Source of the DNA: Hyaloperonospora brassicae
Lineage: Eukaryota > Oomycota > Peronosporomycetes > Peronosporales > Peronosporaceae
Assembly (NCBI GenBank): GCA_947650285.1
Contig: CANTFL010001449.1
Coordinates: 363,590-427,589 of the forward strand
Reading direction: 5' to 3'
Length of the DNA stretch: 64,000 bases
Under the pieces are notes generated by a model, which was given only the letters and a program-made list of their open reading frames with translations, searched no databases and was not told the DNA's origin. The position numbers were made by a program, and so were the translations under genes. Shown piece after piece: positions 35,347-46,385 of this stretch (its first letter is position 1; every line of letters begins with the position of its first letter).

Positions 35347-35555
35347 TCGACCTCTGTCGGTTGAGGTCGGATCGCACCCTGTAACAACGTTAAGGTCTGG
35401 ATTGCTATCACCACGGCACTTCCTGTCGTCAACTCTCTTTCCATTCAGTGTAGACGACTCCGTCTCATCCATGCTTCGGATCTCGTGGAAGTCGGCTTTG
35501 CGTAATTCGTATAACACCGATACAAATATTGCAAAGTCTTCAATGAATCGGCTAT

Positions 35556-36480
35556 AGTAATTCAAACTACCCAGAAACGACTGCATCGACCGCAGCGTTC
35601 GCGGAAACGGAATATTGACCAGCGATACGAGATCCTTCGAGATCTTCAATCCAGCGAGTGATACTTAATGAACGAGGTAATCCACCTTGCGTCGTCCCCC
35701 AATCCTTTTGGTCAGACTGATCGACAAATTCCACTTTTCGCATACCCGTATCAATCCATCTACTCTTTCGTATAAATCGGTCCACGATGTAGCTGGGATC
35801 AGTATATCATAGATGTACGATCTCCGACCTAGCACAGAAGGTGTCTGACTGGTGTCTAGCTCTCCCTCTGTGAACACATCGATCCGTTTTGACGATTCCA
35901 TCGAGGGTGCATCTGGGTCGGCCCCGATCTTCAAATAGCCATACAGTGCATTGTCAATCAGGCGTTGGTAAATCTGCGGAGCGTTCTTTAACACGAACGA
36001 CATCCGTATCCACTCAAACAAGCCTCACGGCGTGATTAATGCTGAAAAACTTCTTGCTCTTTCTGTCATCTCCACCACCCAAATCCCGCTTGCCATATCC
36101 AGTGTGCAATACCACATCGCTTTGTCCATGTCCCTTAAAAGCTCACTGATCAATGACATTGGATACACAATAAGCCTTGTCAGGTGATTTACCCGTCGAT
36201 AGTCGATATAAAATTGAATGTCCTCGCCATTCTTATTGATGATAACGACGATCGGCGAGACCCATGGTGATGCGGAAAGTCGAATAATCTTGGCTGATAG
36301 CAGTTCTTTGGTCAAATCCGCTAGCTTTTCGCGAAACTTAGGCGCTACTATCCGTACTATCTGCGCGATCGGGATCACTCCTTCCATATCAATATTGCAT
36401 ATCGCCCCTCGTGCGGCTGCAATGATTGCGTTACCTTTACCAATAAGCAGGTGCTTATTTCTCCAGATCAGTTGTCTCAA
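35556..36480 (-). pseudogene. reverse transcriptase of B2
   Basis: Mirror copy of 21556-22480. It has the same stop after SALITP, the same Asp/Ser-rich insertion between motifs B and C, and the same YIYDIL in place of YIDDIL. Not functional. Confidence 0.78.
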
Positions 36481-37440
36481 TCGTTCCTGGCCATCAGTCA
36501 GCGGTAAGTCCGGATCGTCTACCTAAATATCGTCCATCGTAACTTCGGCAGTAGGCGTAACAATGTCAGGCAGTACCGCCATGTACTGATCCACATCCTA
36601 GGCGTAGAGCTCCCCACTTTCATGACGATAGGTAGAGATATTCGGCTCTCCCGCGATTCGGTCATCCTCCGAACACGGCTCTTCATCGATATTTACATCT
36701 GGTGAAGGTCCGGACTATTTCTTGGACTGATCGCCTTCTCCGTCGTTTGTCCCTTGTTCATAAATCATTTTACCCACAGGCATTACGCTTTTTGATCAAT
36801 AAATTCACTTATAGGTCGTCGATCACGTGACGCGATCCTTCATGCGATCGATCGGTATTCCTTTCCTAATTCGTTTCACCTCCTTCGATTGACCCCTCGG
36901 GTACTCGATCGCCTTTGCCCTTCTCCTCGATCGTATTGACGACACATCGTAGTGGCTCCACACGTGAATCAACTATCTCGTCTCGGATGGGGCTGTCCGT
37001 TGATCCATATTTATCGTTCGGTCGACTTAAAATCTTCTTCGGCGTAGGGTATAGTGGGAGATCCACAAGTGAAACAGCGTATTCGGGTGGCAGTTCTTCC
37101 TCTTTTTCTCGTTGCTTGCTGTAAATGATAGAGTCTGCCACCCTTTTTACCCTCACGATTAAACTGAGACGTAGCATGGGTATCGAGGTACCATGCCGGC
37201 AGCCATAGTCCAGCCTGAAGCCGGTCCGCGATCGAGGGTAACTACGTTATCGCTGAGATTTGTCAGATTCAAGTACTTGATCCGACCTATCACAGTGGTT
37301 ACGGTGGGTACCCATGGTGGATCGCTCCTCACCCACAGTTTGGCGTTGAACAGGGTATTGCCGATTCTTATATCGGTCGATCCACCGACCGGCAGAACCA
37401 CGTGCTGTTCTGGGATCCCGATCGGCTGCATGGACAATCC

Positions 37441-37804
37441 TTACAGAGATATGCGTCCTGATAGATGAATTCTCACTTCATCCGGCAATACCAGCGTCCC
37501 ATCAGCTATATTAATTCGTATACTTGCGGGTACCATGAAATTCATACCTAATATTGCTGCTTGAATCACTTGCTCACCCACCCATACATCAAAGTAGTAC
37601 ACCAGCGATCCATTTAGGGTGATCTTGATATTGGAAAGTCCTTTGGTCATGTACGTGCTTTCACCTATCCCCACACACTTCTGTTTTTTTATTCTCGTCG
37701 ATGACACATCCTACGTTACGAGTAAAGGAAGTGTCCACGATCGAGATCTCAGCTCCCGAGTCAAGTATCATTGCGGCCTTTTCGTTGTTAATTTTCCCAA
37801 TCAC
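37441..37804 (-). pseudogene. protease of B2
   Basis: Mirror copy of 20232-20595: LDSGAEISIVDTSF, then the A-run frameshift, then GLSNIKITLNG and GMNFMVPA. Confidence 0.72.
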
Positions 37805-38072
37805 TTAAGCTTGCTTACCGCATTTTCCTGGTGTATGGTAATTCCAATATCCCCTTGACTCGCCCGGCGCTAATACAAGTTCCATCTTGGTCGGCGACCG
37901 GGCGTACTCGTCATTGTTTTCTAACACTCGAAATGGAACGCAGACCGTTGGAAAAATCACATGTAATATGTCAATCATCCTGTTTGTCATCGCTTCCGTC
38001 GACATACTTCCTCTCCACAAATGCACATACGCAGAGCCTAGAACGCTCGGCTCGTACCAGATTCCAACCTGG

Positions 38073-40138
38073 CGAGCGTCCTAATTTAGCATCTTCTCGA
38101 CTTGTTCCGGCAAAATTACTGAATGCTTGGTAGGAACATACCACTGACGGAACGTGTTGTTTCATCGGGCACTTTCCTTCCTCGTGGACGTTTTTGCATA
38201 CGGAACAAACGTAGTAGCATTTTTCGGCAGGATGACCCTTACTTCCACACTTCTGAAACGTAAGTCGCTTCCAACATCCTCGATCGTCATGTCTCTTCTA
38301 TCCACAGTGCGTACATACTGTTTGAGGCTTCCCACGATCGTATTGCCTCTCTTGATCAAATCTCTCGTTGTGGACGATCGGGTCTCCTGGCTTCTGAGCG
38401 CGATCCGCAGCTGTATCCATGTATGCTTTGCGTCGATCCGAGTCGGAGTCCGATCCGCCGAAATAAAAACTTTTGACCCACTGCTCTCGCTTTCCACGTG
38501 GATCGCTCTCACAGCCCGCGATAGTTTGGCTGGCACTTGGGACGCCTGTGACGTAGCACGATGTCGAAACTTGCTCGACCCCATAGAGGCGTGAGCTTTT
38601 CGGACTTCCATATTATCGGATTCTTGTAGATTTCCCTCAAGATCGTCTGCATCTCCGAGGCGTAAAATTGTCAACATTCTCGCCGGATGGCGATCTTCCA
38701 GAGTATCAATGTAATGATTCACATGCTCCTTGCAAGTGGCGGGCGATCCATCTCGTATCGGGATCTTCGCCCGGATCGCGGCTACATTCAGACGGTACAA
38801 GTACTCCAATGGAGTCTCGTTCGATCGCTTACGGGCATGGTAATAGAGCCTCCCAACTGAAACACTATTCTTCCCTCCTTATTTTGCCATGAAGCCCTCC
38901 AAGAGTGCCTTCTACGAGGTTCTCGTTGAGCGACCGAGCTGATTATACCAGTCACGCGACGGTCCCGTATAAAGATCGCTGAATACCAGGCACTTCTCTG
39001 CATCCGGCGCTTGATCGCGTAGGAACGCCGACTTCATCTTACTGATCCAGTTTCTAACCCGTTCCTCGTTCTTTTCTCTTCCCAATAATTCTTTCAGTTC
39101 GGCCATGGCAGACATTCGAATTCTTTGGTTAGAGAATCCACCACTCTCCGCCGCTCCTACCGTCGCCATCTGCGGTAATCTCTTGCTTCCTTGGTCTCGG
39201 CGCTCACGATCATGGTCGTTCAATCCACTCAGACGCGGTTCAACCGACTCCATGTAAATATTCGGCATGGAGATCTCCGGTTCGGGATGACGATTAGCCG
39301 ATCGTCCGGCGTTCATGCGGGCTTGTTCTATCTCATACTTCTTCGTGAAAGCTCGAAAATAGGATATCGCCTGATCTGATTCAACCAATTTCATGACCTG
39401 CGTCGCCGTTGGGCTTTCCCGCTTGCGCCTTTGCCTCATTCCGTTCAAACTTCGTTTGCAAGAAACCCGCGCCCTTTTGCCCAAGCGACATCCGTTGGAT
39501 CTCGAACGAATCGTTTGAGTCCTCTTCCGATGCCACTGAAGCATATCGGGACGATCCAGCGTGTTCATCCTTGGGGAACTCGTTGATCGGCGTGAGAACC
39601 TGATCCATAGTGACTCGCGGCGTGATCCGTTGATCCGTGGTGCCGATTGGCGGGGTCAGGTTGTTTCAGGATCACGTGTTCCTATGAGCGGGCTCAACGT
39701 CTTTAACAGCGACTGTTTGGCAGCGATTACTCGATCGTGGTTGCACTCTAGTAGAGTTTGTGCGTCAAACGTTCCGGCCGCGAGCCCCGCTTCAGTTAGC
39801 TATTTCATTAGACGTCGGAGCGCCTTCAACACGTTCGGAGTTGGTTCAGGCGCTGATATCGGTCCGCGTAGCGATCCGGTCAGCTTCGGCTAGATTGTCT
39901 TAAGCACTATATCGCTTGACAACAGCTTCTTCAGCTCCTTCAAATGGTATTGCCGGCTGATTTCGTCGAATCGCCAATCTTCAAAATTCTCTTCGCGATG
40001 CAGTAACTGAGAGGCGTGATCCATCTTCTCCATCTTGACCTTGTCTCCGGCTGGCCTGATCTTGTAGACGTTTCGATCTTGTTTCACCGCGGCTAGCTTC
40101 TTAGAGTCGTCGGAACACCTAATTTTTATTTTCATCAT
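38073..40138 (-). pseudogene. gag of B2
   Basis: Mirror copy of 17898-19960. Frames are 40138-39890 (N-terminal), 39568-38912 (Gag capsid-like part), 38809-38162 and the out-of-frame CCHC knuckles around 38313-38165. The in-frame TAG within the capsid-like domain is shared with B1. Small differences occur (an ELLGREK variant, KLVESDQAIS). Confidence 0.72.
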
Positions 40139-40445
40139 TTCTGATGGTTCATCTGATATAAATTAAAATCGTTCGGGGGTTCCCCTAAGACTTTTATCCT
40201 GCATATCGTGCTATTCAGCGCGATATGCAACGGCCCCGAAGGGACCTCAGAAAGGAGTTGATGTTTTTTTCCATATCGTGCGACCAATCTTCCTCTTATA
40301 TTTTCTTGTCGTCAAAGCCCCCCCCAAAAAACTTTGACAATCTGGAGATCTTTCGTCCTCAGGTATCTGCGACGACCCCTCTTTCGCTGGCGCTTGTAGG
40401 CCAGGTTCAGAATTGATCTTGACTTCTTCGGTCAGGGACTCATGG

Positions 40446-40463
40446 TGAAATCCCGAGTCGCCA
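40446..40463 (-). other. primer binding site, B2
   Basis: The minus strand TGGCGACTCGGGATTTCA is identical to the B1 site and lies 23 bp from the LTR end. Confidence 0.55.
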
Positions 40464-40486
40464 GAAGATCCGGGCACGCACATCAT

Positions 40487-40661
40487 TGTGGTGGAGTGGT
40501 GATCACAATTTCCGTGTGACCCCTACTCTCCACTGGCGCCCGGACGACTGACTAACGGAGGAGGTACTCCGATTCCGTGCTCTGTGTGTTCTTGCTCACC
40601 ATCTGTACCCGTCGGTGGGGCGGGTTGCGTACCTCTTGGTGGACTTGAGCTGAAGCTGAAC
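40487..40661 (-). repeat. truncated 5' LTR of B2 (terminal 175 bp)
   Basis: The minus strand matches the last 175 bp of the B LTRs (ending CCACCACA). It shares GGAGGAGGTACT (plus-strand reading) with the B2 3' LTR rather than B1. The match stops at 40661, so ~80% of the LTR is missing. Confidence 0.75.
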
Positions 40662-43600
40662 TAGAGTGTAAAATTAGCATCAATGAATCGGCGGGACATA
40701 CCAGCGTATGTAGGTTTGTTTTACTGGAGATATCTGTATAAATGCGTACAGAGGTGCATAGTTGGATGTACAGATTGCAAAAATAAAAAATAGAGTCCTA
40801 AGTGCGTAGGGTGTATCGCCCGGAAATTTATAAACCCCTTACTATTTTTTGATGGGTGCTATGAACCTAATTTTTTTCTTCCTCGATCTTTTAGATTTCT
40901 TACATAGTTGAAACTGTCAATGAATCTATTTTCGGGATATGTCCTTGCCAAAGCAAGCGAATCCCGATTCGCTCAAACTATTGCGGAAACCTTTGAAATA
41001 CTTTTTTAGGCGATTTGGGGCAAGCGAAGTGATCTGCTATGACATAAATCCAGGATACATGTTTTATACGTGGAACAGGATTGCAGGACAGAAACAGCGA
41101 GCTACTATGGCATATATAAAACTGACAAACGAAATGGACATAAGGAAAGTGCAACCTTATAGAAGTTGCTGAAGATGAATGTAATAGACGTGGAATCAAG
41201 AGATTCATAGGATAGCGCTAAAAGGCTAACATCTGTGAGTAATACCGCTCAAGACAAAGTAAGTGGTGATACGGCTTTCATTTCAATACACGGATGGGAA
41301 CCTCGATCTAACCTAGAATAGGCTTTGCCTTTTGGACTTTGCCTTTTGGAAGCACTAACTTAGGAGACTAGGATCCGTGCAGATGGCGCTATAGAATATA
41401 ACGCCAGCATCAACGCGCCAGAGCTATATAAAGAGCGGCTTAAGGTCAAAATTTATGATCGGGCCGACCGACATAACGCGGATCTTGATCATACTGGTAT
41501 AGTGGTTGGTTAGTAAGTGTGGCCATAACTGGATCAAAAAAAGGAGGGATAATCTCGGAAGCTGGCGCTTATGTGGGATGGGTCTCTACGAGTCGCAAAC
41601 TTGTGAAGGAAGTGCGCGGTAAGATTAGATAACGCCGGGAATCCTTACAGTATTCCCGGTGGTGCACGTGTTGAAGTTAAAGAGAGTGAGTATATCCCCT
41701 GATCGCCCGAATAACACTTAATGTGTAACGGAAACGGATCAGGTTTATTTTAACGACGAGATCTACCAGAAGACAGCTGGAAGGCTGAATTGAAAGATGG
41801 TGAATTTGTGTTGGAGATGTCTATGCGAGATTCCATCGGAAAACACGTTTTGGACGAGTACATAGACAATTTAGTATTCTGGAAATGCCACGGTGATCCT
41901 AATTAGGTTAATGAGGCATGAATGAATTGGTAAACCCTGTTCATAGACTTTGATCGCATTCGTGCCAGTCGATATCGATTTGAAGAGATTTTTATTGCGA
42001 AAATTATTTTGCAGGATCAACAACCTTAAGGGTGTTTAAAGGAGGTTAAAATATGCAATTCGTTTGCCTAGAAATAGCTGGAAGGAATATATGTTTGATG
42101 CGTGAGACGATCAAGGCGGTACAAGCCCCGGGTCGTGGCCGAACCCTTCTTAAAATGAATACAATTTTATGAAATGATTGCAGATGAAGTGGGAAATTAA
42201 AATAAAGAAGTTATTATAAAATCTTAAACATGACGGCTTTTGTAAAATTAGCCTGGTAGTCGCGGGGTGAAAGGTCCAGGGTTCCGGTACAACAATCTAC
42301 GATGTTAGCTGCGCTAAGGGTTGGCGGATTCCATCATCGACGACGCTGGGGCCAGCTTAGAATATTGAGACGCTTAAAATAAAGGCCGAAATACCAAGTG
42401 CGTCTCATTCCCGCCCTCGAAAAATGTAAGGAAATAGATTGAACCATGAAGTCGATACATCAATGATCGTAGATTATTCCTTGAAACATTTCCCGGGTGA
42501 TCGCTTTACAGCGGGGCCCGACGTGGGATGGCCTATTTTTGCACTGACGGAAATATCGTGCCATATCTGGATCCCCTTGTCTCTGGTCGGAGCCGATGAA
42601 AAACAAATTTGTGGACTTCCACTACGCCTGCGCACCGATTTTTCTCAAAAGCTTGAAACAGGTCCAAATAGAGTGCGATCCTACAATACCGGCTAGAACG
42701 AGATCGGCTCGACCGGTTTCTTTACGATCGACCAGGACTTTTGGACAAATAGTGACGAGATATGCGCGAAGGTAAGCAAGCGAGGCACCTATTCGGTGTC
42801 GACCGCTGTGCATTCCGACATTAAATTCTTCGGGAATGGAAACCCTTTTGGCTTGGCGAAATGATGGTAGAATAGCTCTACTATCAGCTCCGTAAGGCAG
42901 ACAAAGCTGACCTGTCTCGCAGATCATAAAAAAATTAAACATAAAATCGGGGGACGCGTTCACGATACCCCAATATTAACTGGCTACGCGGGATCTTATT
43001 AGGCTGGATATTCTTATAATTTTAAGAGAAAGAAATTATAGATCGTGTCGCGATCTTCTTCAGCACCGCTGCCAGCTCCATCCGAATTTTTTGGAGGCCT
43101 TGCCAAGCAGACCCACCATAGAAACCGTTGTAAGAATCTCAAGACGCAACGGATCCGGAGGAGAGGGTCTGATTCCGGGACCGAGGGACTCCACGATAAT
43201 CTGTGGTCGGGATACATTTATAATTTCAGCGGTTGTAATGGACTACGCGCCGAGGAACAGGTTCGCGTGAGGTCCAAGAAGGTGTTGAATCCAATAGATA
43301 CGTCCAATCCCTCGCAGTCCGACTCAACCTCTGAAATTGCACGTGCCTTTATTTAATACGAGCTTGGGGAAGATATTTAGGAAACTCGAAGATTTGACGT
43401 TTCGAGAGCTCGAGTAGTATCCAGCTTGTATTCAACGTCCGTTAGTAGGTCTCGTGGATCATTTGTCAGGCGTTTTTGTAGAGGCCCGCTCAATTTGTAT
43501 TTGGTGGAAGTAGTGGCAGACGGATATGATAAGTTATCACTCCACAGACGCTTGCGGGACGGAATAATTGAGCTGTCGGCAGCAGCACCAGCCACGACAA

Positions 43601-45482
43601 GCGGATCCGCTGCTGGGAAAATGGAAGAAAGACTGGAGATGGAGCCACGAAGCGAATGTCGATCGCAGATAGCCTAATTCGCTCGTCTCAAAGACAATTA
43701 ACATGAATTTGGTACGGTGCAAGCCCCGTACTTTAATTTCCTACTTGTATTTAAAGCTAAGGTGGGGGGGTTGGCTATATGACGTGGAGGTCACTCTCGA
43801 TATGACGGTGATCGGTTTATCACACTGCTGTGCGATCGTGCAGATGGACTATCTCTTGTTGGTAGTCCATGCAACGCTTCATGTCTTGGACACCCTTTGT
43901 TTTTAAATACGAATCTCGCCTGCATAAGACTCGCCTATTACATTCAGCTTCGCCGTTGCGGAGTCCAGATTCCGATGCACCGAAGCCAGGGACGGCTTGA
44001 TTTTTTACTGGATTGTGTGGCGCTTGATAATGGCTATGTTAAAGCTGGCTGTATTCATTTGATCTCTTCAGATCATTTGTGGCGACCACTTAGCTCCTGC
44101 TGGATCTTCGAGCCTTACTGGAGTGTCTCGACATGGTCCCGACGCAAGCAATCAATCGTGTCCTGCCAAAATTGCACATTTAAATCAGCAGATGCATTCA
44201 GACCCTAAAACGTTTTCTACAGGATCTCCTTGTGATTCGTTTATCTCGCTAAATTCCCCCAGAAATTTATACGGATTTAAAACCACTTGTTAAGCGTTGA
44301 TTAGATCAAATAGGTAGGTCAGAAGATCAGGTAGATCCTGAAGACTTGTTGACTTTAGTGGACTGACCGGTAACTCGGAAATACGATCACAGGATCCTCC
44401 GAGTGGTACTAGTCGGACCCGGATCCATTGATCTTGAGGCAGCGATCCCAAAATTTGGTTAATGAGTTGGCGTGACGAAAGGAGCCACTTCTACCAAGCG
44501 ATATGGCTCAGTTACAGATACCTGGAAGAAGATGAAGGAGAAAAAACAGTTAGGAGAAGTGACATCACCGAAGATATAAGCTAGACTGAAACTGCCATTC
44601 AGATGACGAAACATGATCCGATTGTGGAGAAGTGGATCGAAGCAAGATGTGAAGAATGTGCTGAAAAAGAAATACACTAGTACCCGTACTTGGTACGATG
44701 TTCGGATAGGTGAATTACGACTATCGCATCTGATTATAATTATATATGATCCGTGAGGGATCAGATCCACGAGAACCTGATCTAAGAATAGATCTGTTCT
44801 GAGAGGAGATCCGATCCGAGTCGAGGTAGGGGACAAATCAAGGAGACTACGATGTACAGGAGACAAAGTGATGTATTGGACGAAGCGTGGCGACCGCCTT
44901 ATGATTAGATGGATAGGTGAAAGGTGTTGCGAGATGGTTGGCTAACACTGAACGTAATTAAATTTACTTTAAATCACGCGTCATCTCTTCCAGTCTGGAT
45001 ATAGGGCCTCCCGACGACACAAATAGTTGCGACGTTCGTCTATACAAGTATCTCACCTGAATTGTTTGGCCAGGTGCGTTCAAAACTCTCACAAACATCA
45101 AGACAACTTCGATAGGGCGCAGCAGTAAATCAAGGGTGGGTAAGATCTCGGGACGTTTTAAATGGTCGGAAGGTCAGGCAGATCAAGATCTATATATCGG
45201 ATAAGACGATCTCTTCGAGATCTAGGTAGCTTATTTTCATTACACAAAAAAGACTTATGATCGCGTAAAGATTTACACGCGATGACTCTCGTTCCAAACG
45301 CGGTCACGTTTGGTATCAGCACGAGTCGACCGAGAAGAGTGCATCCCGCCCTGCCAATGTGAACACTAGGTGGGGAAGAAATCAAGCACGAAAACGGAGT
45401 ACCGCTTTTTGTAGTCGATCGTCCGGGCATCTGGGGGTAGGGCGGGATCTAATCAGCAATTTTATGAACCCCGCTCCACCAT
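40662..45482 (+). mobile_element. 3' half of an older B-like gypsy element
   Basis: It begins inside the integrase zinc-binding region (GLFYWRYLYK, CIVGCTDCKNK at ~40710-40790). Catalytic-core remnants follow (LFSGYVLAKAS, RFGASEVICYDINPGYM, AGQKQRATMAYIK, 40925-41125), then the integrase C-terminal module (LALMWDG, NAGNPYSIP, ~41565-41660) and a chromodomain remnant (VLDEYIDNLVFWKCHGDPN, ~41850-41905). No aligned antisense ORF could be read from 42060 to 44600, although the space for it is there. It ends in a B-type LTR (44623-45482). It is much more decayed than B1 and B2. Confidence 0.65.
44623..45482 (+). repeat. 3' LTR of the old B-like element
   Basis: It starts TGTGGAGAAGTGGATCGAAG, like B LTR starts. 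It ends with CCCGCCCTGCCAA...GTCGATCGTCCGGGCATC...CGCTCCACCA, aligning with the B LTR end. Divergence is high. Confidence 0.6.
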
Positions 45483-46227
45483 GGATGCCATTGATTGTTT
45501 GTGACTCACCTAAGCATTTTTTTTATATAAAATACCAATTTGGACTCATGAGCGGAACACCGCTGAGACGCTCTGGGAATGGAGTGCTTGTTGCTCAAGA
45601 GTAATTTGCTCAACATCCTCCCCCGCAAGGGTAAGAATAATGCATTTAAATCGATGGTGAGATCGACAATGGTAGCAATAGTTTTCTTGATGAGAACCAA
45701 GTGACAGTGTACAGCACAACCATGCCTGTTGCACGACCTCATTCGGCACCAAATCCGTTCGCCGAACGTGGCAATCCAACGCGCCACCAGCGCAGCAGCA
45801 TACATCGGATACAGGGTATAGCATCATCAGCAAATCGCTCGAGAAGCAACAATAACTCTTCCTTCAACAAGAGGAGAGTACTTTACGCCGTTCGCACGAC
45901 GTCATAACACCAGAAACAATCATGAGTATGTGTTCACGGCACTTTTCGTACGTTACGTATTCGCCAAACGTTTGGCAATACTTAATCGGGGTGGGATGTG
46001 CGCTCAGAGCCTGCCTCTCTTGAAGACAGAGCCTATCGACCGGCATTGACAGCCACTACGCGAGGGATATCTGGAGCCTTATTAGACCTTACAAAATAGT
46101 CATAAGGTTTACCTTGCAAGTCAAAAACATCAATTACTGGTTCCACCTACTGACGGCGTGCCCTTACTCTAGTTTGCATGCAAAGCATCCGAAGAGGAAA
46201 AAAATGTCTTCATCATCCTGTCGCATC

Positions 46228-46385
46228 GAACCCGTCACCTCAGCATCATGATGACTACATAAGCAAGTTCCAGCGTAGCAGATGTTCGTCAAGAACGAAA
46301 GCTTCACTACAAATATGCCAAAGATCAAGACCAGGGCCAGTTGCGCTCTCTCGCGATGCTCTTCAGCTACACCGGTAGCCTCGAT
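46228..46385 (+). pseudogene. antisense ORF remnant, old family C element
   Basis: Plus strand, opposite to the element. In shifting frames it reads HLSIMMTT, ADVRQERKLHYKYAKIKTR and SSATPVAS. These align with HLSSMTALRVSANVADV, ERKLRYE-stop-AKINAR and ASATPVAD in C1's antisense ORF. Confidence 0.4.

Larger units (their letters stand above)
31790..40486 (-). repeat. right arm of giant inverted repeat
   Basis: Reverse complement of 17545-26246. The inner edge at 31790 is sharp: beyond it the two elements keep only distant homology. The outer part continues as a more diverged LTR match to 40661. See the left arm for pairing rules. Confidence 0.9.
16058..40661 (-). mobile_element. Ty3/gypsy element B2 (minus), interrupted by nested element B1
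   Basis: Read on the minus strand: a truncated 5' LTR (40661-40487), PBS (40463-40446), gag (~40138-38073), protease (~37804-37441), RT (36480-35567), RNase H, a second RNase H (~34806-34363), integrase and chromodomain (34024-32592), then a polypurine tract (29926-29916). The 3' LTR is split into 29915-29070 and 16588-16058 by insertion of B1. An antisense ORF lies at 29976-31879. The 5' LTR is cut at 40661 after only 175 bp, where a different relic begins. The element is inactive. The second RNase H places it with the dual-RNase-H gypsy elements known from oomycetes and plants. Confidence 0.85.

Noticed and set aside
42622..44866. Several 60-135-codon frames between the old chromodomain remnant and its LTR
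   Set aside because: They may hide a decayed antisense ORF, but no alignment with the B1/B2 antisense protein could be read, so none is called.
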